This document shows positions 51,359-56,316 of a DNA stretch of 56,316 nucleotides, piece by piece. Where the stretch lies: contig WJMT01000030.1 of assembly GCA_014727835.1 (NCBI GenBank), positions 1 through 56,316 of the forward strand, in the 5' to 3' direction. A program made the translations under genes and the position numbers. The stretch's first letter is position 1; each line of letters starts with the position of its first letter. The notes under the pieces were generated by a model. That model was given only the letters and a program-made list of their open reading frames with translations. It searched no databases and was not told where the DNA came from. The DNA comes from Candidatus Aminicenantota bacterium. Its GTDB lineage: Bacteria; Acidobacteriota; Aminicenantia; Aminicenantales; Aminicenantaceae.

Positions 51359-53755
51359 TCAATACCTGCGGAAAGAGCGGCGTCCTCCGTTGACGGATTC
51401 GGCATCCAGAGCCCACATCCCGTATCCGTGGGTGGCCACCACGATGATGTTATCTCTGGGATGGATGATGAGGTCTTGCACATAGACAGTGGGCAGATTG
51501 CCGCCCAGAACACTCCAAGAGGTTCCTTTATCCTTGGATACGTACACGCCCACATCTGTTCCCACATACAGAATGTCTTCGTTCATGGGGTCTTCCCGGA
51601 TCACATTCACAGGGCCGAGAGGGATACCGGAAGAAAGGTCTTTCCATGTTTTGCCGTAGTCATCTGACATCCATACATAGGGTTTGAAGTCGTCTTCCCT
51701 TTTTCCGTTCTGGGCCATATAAACCACAGAAGGATGATGTTCCGAAGCCACTATACGGCTCACCCACTTCCTGTAAGGAAGCCCTTCCATGATTTCTGTC
51801 CAGGTGTTTCCGCTGTTGCGGGTCATCCAGATTTTTCCGTCGTCTGTGCCAGCATAGATCACATCTGGGTTGAAGGGAGATTCAGAGACGGCAAAAATGG
51901 TCTGGTAAGGGATGTCTCCCAGTTCATTTTTTTTGCCGTAGCTCAAATCAGGGCTGATCCGTTCCCAGACATCCCCCTGGAACCGTGAGCGGTACAGGTA
52001 CTGAAGCCCAAGATAAACAGTCTCCGGATGATTGGGGGATAAAATAATGGGAGCTAGCCACTGACCGCGGAGAATGTCAATGTCCTGAGTCTGCGGAGGA
52101 TAGATGTTTTTTCTCTCGCCTGTCTCGAGGTTGGTCCGGGTGATGTGCCCATAGAATCCGGCTGAATACACAATGTCCGGGTTGTTCGGGTCAATGGCAT
52201 GAGTGGATCCCTCTCCTCCGGGAGCTCTTTCCCATTCCATGGCTTCAAATCCCTCCAGTTTGTTTCCTCTAAAGTCCATTCTTTGACGGACTTCGGCCCG
52301 GAAACTTCCATGGTCCTGCATGGAGCCGTAAACATGGAAGGGTTCGGCCATATCATAGGACACATTAAAGAACTGACACACCGGAAGGTTATGAGTGAAC
52401 GTCTTCCAGTTTTCTCCTTTGTCATAGGAAATGGCAATCCCGCCGTCATTGACATTGATGATGTAATTGGAGTTGTTGGGGTCGATCCACATTCCATGAT
52501 GGTCACCGTGAACATTCCGGGCGATCCTCTGGAAGGTCTTTCCTCCATCTGTAGAAACACTCATGGGAACACCCATGATATAGACCCTGTCCGGATCATT
52601 GGGGTCCACTCGGATCTGACCGAAAACCCATCCATAGGTTCCGGAATGCCGCATCATATTAGCGAGTGTCTGTTCCGTTTGTCCGCTGGTTTGTGCCCAG
52701 CTTTCCCCTTTGTCATCAGAGCGGTAGACTGTAGCTCCTTTGATGATGCCTTTAAGGCCCCTGGTGTAGGAATCTGCTTTTTCTTCTTCGGTCAGTTCTC
52801 TGGCGATTTCATAGTTGTCAACCAGGGCATACAGGGTGTTGGGCTGATTGAGACACACATCCAGTCCGATTCGTCCCCGGTTTTCTGCTTCCGGGAGTCC
52901 ATTGTTGATGGGATTCCAGGTTTCACCGCCGTCTGTGGTCTTGTAAAGACTGCTCTGATTGTATCCTTCAAGGTTTCGGGGATCATTCCAGTGGAGACGG
53001 ATCCGCTGCCAGAAAGCTGCATACAGAGTGTCTGAATCTTCTGGATCCATAGCCAGGTCAATGGCTCCGGTCTGGGGTCCTTTGTACAGGATTTTTTCCC
53101 AGGTCTCCCCCCCGTCCGTGGTCTTGTACACACCCCGTTCTTGGTTGTCTGTCCATTCATGTCCCGAGGCAGCTACATAGACCATATCCGGATCTTCAGG
53201 ATGAATGACAATCCGGGCAATGGTGAGAGTATCGGCTAAGCCCATATGCTCCCATGTTTTTCCAGCGTCTTCGGACTTATAAATTCCAGCACCGTTTTGA
53301 GAGCTCCGGAAGATATTGGCCTCTCCGGTCCCCACCCAAATGACATTGGGATTTGTGGGATCCAGGGCCAGATCTCCAATGGAAGCAGTGGCCTGGTTTA
53401 AGAAAACAGGCTCCCAGGTGGTAGCCTCATTGACCGTTTTCCACACTCCGCCTGAAGCAGAAGCCACATAAATAGTGAAGTTGTCTCCTTTGGGCTGGAC
53501 TACAGCAATATCTGTGCAGCGTCCGCTCACATTGGTGGGCCCGATGTGCCACCAATTGAGGTCTTTGAACTCTGAGTCGGCCTTCATCTCCATGTGTTTG
53601 GAAAACCATTCAAAACGCAGTGCTGGATCTGTGTTCTTTATGACCTCAGGTGTCTTGGCCTTTTTTGCAGCAGGAGAAGATGAAAGCATTCCTCCAAACA
53701 GAAAAAAGGTCAGAAAAGCAGTTAGAAAAATCGAAAACATACGTTTTTGTGACAT
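51359..53755 (-). CDS. Exported Asp-box (BNR/VPS10-like) beta-propeller protein
   Basis: A signal peptide (residues 1-29) precedes 798 residues of sialidase-like propeller. Asp-box motifs (S/T-x-D-x-G-x-T/S-W) recur: SEDAGKTWEHM, TTDGGETWEKI, TTDGGETWNPI, SDDKGESWAQT, STDGGKTF, SYDKGENWKTF, SDDYGKTWKDL and SKDKGTSWSVL. Alternating segments DP(T/E)NPNVIWVGTGE-like give the second pattern of this VPS10/sortilin-like group. No sialidase arginine triad is evident, so enzymatic sialidase activity is not claimed. Such proteins are abundant in peptide- and glycan-degrading bacteria. A GGAGG site precedes the ATG. Confidence 0.85.
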   Translation of the reverse strand: MSQKRMFSIFLTAFLTFFLFGGMLSSSPAAKKAKTPEVIKNTDPALRFEWFSKHMEMKADSEFKDLNWWHIGPTNVSGRCTDIAVVQPKGDNFTIYVASASGGVWKTVNEATTWEPVFLNQATASIGDLALDPTNPNVIWVGTGEANIFRSSQNGAGIYKSEDAGKTWEHMGLADTLTIARIVIHPEDPDMVYVAASGHEWTDNQERGVYKTTDGGETWEKILYKGPQTGAIDLAMDPEDSDTLYAAFWQRIRLHWNDPRNLEGYNQSSLYKTTDGGETWNPINNGLPEAENRGRIGLDVCLNQPNTLYALVDNYEIARELTEEEKADSYTRGLKGIIKGATVYRSDDKGESWAQTSGQTEQTLANMMRHSGTYGWVFGQIRVDPNDPDRVYIMGVPMSVSTDGGKTFQRIARNVHGDHHGMWIDPNNSNYIINVNDGGIAISYDKGENWKTFTHNLPVCQFFNVSYDMAEPFHVYGSMQDHGSFRAEVRQRMDFRGNKLEGFEAMEWERAPGGEGSTHAIDPNNPDIVYSAGFYGHITRTNLETGERKNIYPPQTQDIDILRGQWLAPIILSPNHPETVYLGLQYLYRSRFQGDVWERISPDLSYGKKNELGDIPYQTIFAVSESPFNPDVIYAGTDDGKIWMTRNSGNTWTEIMEGLPYRKWVSRIVASEHHPSVVYMAQNGKREDDFKPYVWMSDDYGKTWKDLSSGIPLGPVNVIREDPMNEDILYVGTDVGVYVSKDKGTSWSVLGGNLPTVYVQDLIIHPRDNIIVVATHGYGMWALDAESVNGGRRSFRRY

Positions 53756-53781
53756 AAATACCTCCTTTTAGATAGACGTCA

Positions 53782-53798
53782 TGATATATAATATATCA
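53782..53798. repeat. 17-base A/T palindrome upstream of the Asp-box gene
   Basis: TGATATATAATATATCA is a perfect odd palindrome centred on 53790, 27 bases before the Asp-box start and inside its likely -10 region. It could be an operator. Confidence 0.5.
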
Positions 53799-53826
53799 GA
53801 AACCATTGTGTAAAGAAATGAATTTA

Positions 53827-53855
53827 TTGACTCTTTTTTTTCTTATATATATTCT
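53827..53855 (+). promoter_or_regulatory. Promoter of the 53915 gene
   Basis: TTGACT (53827-53832), 17 bases, TATTCT (53850-53855), about 60 bases upstream of the start. Confidence 0.55.
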
Positions 53856-53901
53856 AGTGAGTGAACAGAGTGGACTTTAATAATAATCCACAAATTATTT
53901 T

Positions 53902-53908
53902 AAGGAGG
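53902..53908 (+). promoter_or_regulatory. Ribosome binding site deciding a TTG start
   Basis: AAGGAGG, six bases before TTG at 53915. It supports TTG as the true start over an in-frame GTG at 53861, because the signal peptide begins right there. Confidence 0.75.
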
Positions 53909-53914
53909 ACAGCT

Positions 53915-54478
53915 TTGAAAAGGGGACTTTTGATCATAGGATTGGTCTTTACACTGGCTTTCCTGCCCAGTTGGGCACAGCAAAAGGAAATCGAAAAGAC
54001 CATATTGCAGGCATTGGATTTGGTTCAAAAAGGAGACACACAAAAAGCCGTGGTTCTTCTTGCCGAAGCCATTATGATGATTAAGAATGCAGAGGATCTG
54101 AGTATAGGCCAAATGTTTCTCTGCACAGAGATCAATGGCTATAGAGATTATATAAAAAGAGAGGGGAACTCCTTAAAATCCGGGGAGCCTTTACTCTTGT
54201 ATATTGAACCGGCCGGATACCAGATAAAAAAGGAAGACAATGTGTATAAAATTTGGGTGTCTCAAGATGCCTCCATTGTCAATGAGAAGGGAGATGTGAT
54301 CCTTCAGCAGAACAATTGGGTCGAATTCAAGAAGGGCTTCACCAGTCCGGTGGTCCCGTTCTATATCACCAACCGCGTTACGGATATCCCTCCGGGAAAA
54401 TACACCTTCAAATTCACTATCAAAGACAAGTACAGAAACTCTTTTCTAGACCACAGCTTTGAATTCGTGGTGGAGTGA
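53915..54478 (+). CDS. Exported protein of unknown function
   Basis: Starting from the TTG at 53915, the 187-residue product has a clear signal peptide (MKRGLLIIGLVFTLAFLPSW, cleaved after AQ or near it). A helical part follows (ILQALDLVQKGDTQKAVVLLAEAI), TPR-like in look. The C-terminal 100 residues are beta-rich with LLLYIEPAGYQIK, YKIWVSQDASIVNEKGDVI, PPGKYTFKFTIKDK and a final DHSFEFVVE. This resembles an immunoglobulin-like or carbohydrate-associated sandwich. I do not recognise a family. It lies in the divergent gap from the Asp-box gene. Confidence 0.75.
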   Translation: MKRGLLIIGLVFTLAFLPSWAQQKEIEKTILQALDLVQKGDTQKAVVLLAEAIMMIKNAEDLSIGQMFLCTEINGYRDYIKREGNSLKSGEPLLLYIEPAGYQIKKEDNVYKIWVSQDASIVNEKGDVILQQNNWVEFKKGFTSPVVPFYITNRVTDIPPGKYTFKFTIKDKYRNSFLDHSFEFVVE

Positions 54479-54604
54479 ACATCTGATTTGATTAATTTTT
54501 TTTGAATTCAGAAACCTTTTTCATGAAATTTTTGTCTACATATATCATATATTAATACTGGTTTTCAGTAATAATGAACAAAGCACATTGAGGGGGTCCG
54601 ACCT

Positions 54605-54649
54605 CTCATTCCCCTCATTCCCCCGTCATCACTCATTCCCCTCGTTCAC
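54605..54649 (+). repeat. Degenerate 9-base tandem repeat
   Basis: Five nine-base units: CTCATTCCC, CTCATTCCC, CCGTCATCA, CTCATTCCC and CTCGTTCAC. Three are identical and two decayed. It follows directly on GGTCCGACC. Confidence 0.7.
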
Positions 54650-54758
54650 TACATGTGACACTCTAATCCTTTAGTTCAGGGACAAGGGAGATCTCTATTC
54701 TTTGCGTCGCTCTATTAGACTGATTTTTTGATATTCTCTCTTTTTTGGGGGTTTCTTG

Positions 54759-54788
54759 TTGACCGGACGTGTTTTTCGTAGGTATTAT
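54759..54788 (+). promoter_or_regulatory. Promoter of the S9 peptidase gene
   Basis: TTGACC (54759-54764), 18 bases, TATTAT (54783-54788), about 107 bases before the start. Confidence 0.5.
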
Positions 54789-54895
54789 GGTTGATGAAGT
54801 CGCTCTGAGGGCGCAAATTAATGAAGATAGATAAAATTCATTACCAACAGAAAAACGAATTTCTTATATTTCCGATCAATGGAAAAAGGAGGAAA

Positions 54896-56316
54896 ATGAA
54901 GATGAGGTTTCTGAAATCAAAACTGTTTTTTGTTTGTTTTCTTTCGATTGTTTTATCCGTTTCTCTGTGGGCGGATCAGACTTGGACTCCGAATAAGGTT
55001 TTGCAAATAAAGCGGCCGTCATCTCCGCGGCTCTCTCCGGACGGAAAATGGGTGGTGTTTACTGTGAGAGAGGCGGTCACAGGGCCTAAGACCAGTCATT
55101 ATCTCACTCATTTATGGCTGGCTTCATCAGACGGGTCTTCCTGCTTCCAGCTCACCCAGGGCGAAAAGAGCTGCTATGACCCCCGATGGTCTCCCAACGG
55201 GCAGTGGATTTCTTTTCGTTCTTCCAGAGAAGCGGACCACACCAACTTATGGCTGATTTCTCCTTACGGAGGAGAGGCTGTGTGCATCACTGATGTGAAA
55301 ACAGGGGTGGGGGATTACTCCTGGTCACCTCAGGGAGAGCGCATTGCCTTTTTAATGAGAGATCCGGTCTCTGAAGAACAGCAAAAGGCCAAACAGGCCA
55401 AAAAGGATGTCTTTTTTGTGGATTCAGATTATCGTTTCAATCATGTTCACACCATCTCTGTTGATCTTCAGAAAATCGAGGCCTCTGAGCCCCAACAGAT
55501 CACCCGGGGGAATTTTCATGTGGCTGAGTTTGACTGGTCCCCGGACGGAGAGAAACTGGGGCTGGTCTGCCATCCCACTCCCCGGATCTTTGAATGGAGA
55601 AACAGCGACATCTACCTGGTATCAGCCCAAGGAGGGGAGCGCACTGAGCTGGTGGTCCAACCCGGCATGGACACCGGAGCTCTATTCTCTCCGGATGGAA
55701 AAACCATTGCTTTTGTGTCTGATCAGGGAAACCGGTGCTGGGCCAGGGACTGGAACATCTGTCTGATTCCTTCATCACGGGGAGAGGTCCGGGTTCTTCC
55801 TCCCACTTATGATAAACTGCCCGGTTCAGGTCTGACCGCCGGCGTTTTGGCCTGGGAGCCACAAAAGAAAGGACTTTACTACAGTGAAATGCACCGAACA
55901 GAAACGGAGCTGTTTTTTATGCCTGCTGACGGAAGTGCCTATCAAAAAGTAGAGACTTGGCCCGGTGTGAAAAGCGGCTTTCATCTAAGACCTGATTTAA
56001 AAGCCATGGTCTTCACCGCTCAAAATTTCACTCAGGCTCCGGAGGTTTATGTGTTCCATAAGGGAAAAGAGCCCCAAAAAATCACTTCCCTCAATGATTT
56101 CATAAAAGACATGCCTTTTTCCCAAAGCCAGGTCATCCAGTGGCCCAGTTTTGGCGGGCAGGAGATTGAAGGGATTCTTCATTTTCCTCTAAATCATAAA
56201 CAAGGTGATAAATTTCCTCTTCTGGTTCGTGTTCACGGAGGCCCCACATCCGCTTTTCTGAGCTCTTTCTCAGCCGACAATCAGGTTTTCACAAACAAAG
56301 GTTTTGGTGTGCTGGA
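54896..56316 (+). CDS. S9-family prolyl oligopeptidase, exported (cut by window end)
   Basis: A signal peptide (MKMRFLKSKLFFVCFLSIVL, cleaved near LWAD) leads an acylaminoacyl-peptidase or dipeptidyl-peptidase-like protein; 473 codons are in the window. The propeller part has PRLSPDGKWVVFTVREA, DPRWSPNGQWISFRSSRE, FDWSPDGEKLGL and GALFSPDGKTIAFVSDQGN. The hydrolase domain begins near residue 420 with QEIEGILHFPL and the oxyanion-region FPLLVRVHGGPTSAF. The catalytic Ser, Asp and His lie beyond the window. AGGAGG is three bases before the first ATG and nine before the next (54902), so the second start may be used. Confidence 0.9.
   Translation, partial: MKMRFLKSKLFFVCFLSIVLSVSLWADQTWTPNKVLQIKRPSSPRLSPDGKWVVFTVREAVTGPKTSHYLTHLWLASSDGSSCFQLTQGEKSCYDPRWSPNGQWISFRSSREADHTNLWLISPYGGEAVCITDVKTGVGDYSWSPQGERIAFLMRDPVSEEQQKAKQAKKDVFFVDSDYRFNHVHTISVDLQKIEASEPQQITRGNFHVAEFDWSPDGEKLGLVCHPTPRIFEWRNSDIYLVSAQGGERTELVVQPGMDTGALFSPDGKTIAFVSDQGNRCWARDWNICLIPSSRGEVRVLPPTYDKLPGSGLTAGVLAWEPQKKGLYYSEMHRTETELFFMPADGSAYQKVETWPGVKSGFHLRPDLKAMVFTAQNFTQAPEVYVFHKGKEPQKITSLNDFIKDMPFSQSQVIQWPSFGGQEIEGILHFPLNHKQGDKFPLLVRVHGGPTSAFLSSFSADNQVFTNKGFGVL

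Larger units (their letters stand above)
54479..54895. other. Non-coding gap with no gene seen
   Basis: These 417 bases hold no convincing reading frame or RNA gene. They contain an odd palindrome GGTCCGACC (54596-54604), a degenerate nine-base repeat (54605-54649) and the promoter of the downstream peptidase gene. Confidence 0.6.

Noticed and set aside
52199..53035. 278-codon plus-strand frame opposite the Asp-box protein
   Set aside because: The Asp-box repeats on the minus strand are clear; the antisense frame reflects their codon pattern.

Overview
The window reads as a chromosomal segment of a diderm (Gram-negative type), probably anaerobic bacterium that lives on sugars and peptides. 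Supporting genes are LPS heptose genes (waaF, gmhB), an outer-membrane beta-barrel, many signal peptides, lipoproteins and Tat substrates, a complete Rnf complex, and exported carbohydrate and peptide enzymes. The gene order ispE / tRNA-Gln / prs / bL25 / pth / bS6 / bS18 / bL9 / dnaB is of the kind seen in deltaproteobacteria and Acidobacteriota-like lineages. My best guess is an Acidobacteriota or Aminicenantota-like organism. That is inference from gene content, since no marker phylogeny could be run. I see no insertion sequence, prophage or CRISPR array.

Layout. 1-6220 (minus): a housekeeping operon runs from small envelope proteins through a lipoprotein, ispE, tRNA-Gln (overlapping the ispE stop), prs, bL25, pth, bS6, bS18 and bL9 into dnaB, which leaves the window. 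The bL9, bS6 and bL25 proteins all carry long charged tails. 6344-7792 (minus): an exported Memo-AMMECR1 fusion. 7902-11972 (plus): an FmdB zinc ribbon, waaF, gmhB and the (p)ppGpp enzyme rsh. 11980-13235 (minus): rpmB and folD. 13508-17495 (plus): two lipoproteins and a large peptidase/propeller/beta-barrel protein. 17500-20196: a likely replication origin with dnaA and dnaN, having DnaA boxes before dnaA and an AT-rich segment between the two genes. Sampled base counts change from C-rich to G-rich on the plus strand across this point.

20207-33000: an ApbE flavin transferase, then a nucleoside/sugar permease, a Gfo/Idh/MocA oxidoreductase and an unusual TIM-barrel/DUF1080 fusion lipoprotein. 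Opposite these lies the operon rnfCDGEAB, an RseC-like protein, a NusG-domain-II protein and xylulokinase. ApbE would install the covalent FMN on RnfG and RnfD. 33107-37202: an acyltransferase-like gene, polA and a small conserved protein. 37335-41370: yceD, rpmF, plsX, fabG, acpP and fabF, behind a strong promoter. 41531-43297: etfB and etfA.

43334-50332: an exported PHP-family hydrolase, followed by a translationally coupled cassette of a Tat-exported Gfo/Idh/MocA oxidoreductase, two DUF6807 (PmoA-like) proteins and a Tat-exported enolase-superfamily enzyme. A stand-alone GMP synthase ATP-pyrophosphatase subunit follows. 51359-56316: an exported Asp-box propeller protein, an unknown exported protein and an S9 prolyl oligopeptidase cut by the window end. 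The two sugar-oxidation loci (21.2-25.3 kb and 45.8-50.3 kb) are the strongest candidates for a poorly described pathway: non-hydrolytic, oxidation-first glycan processing with part of the chemistry outside the cytoplasm.
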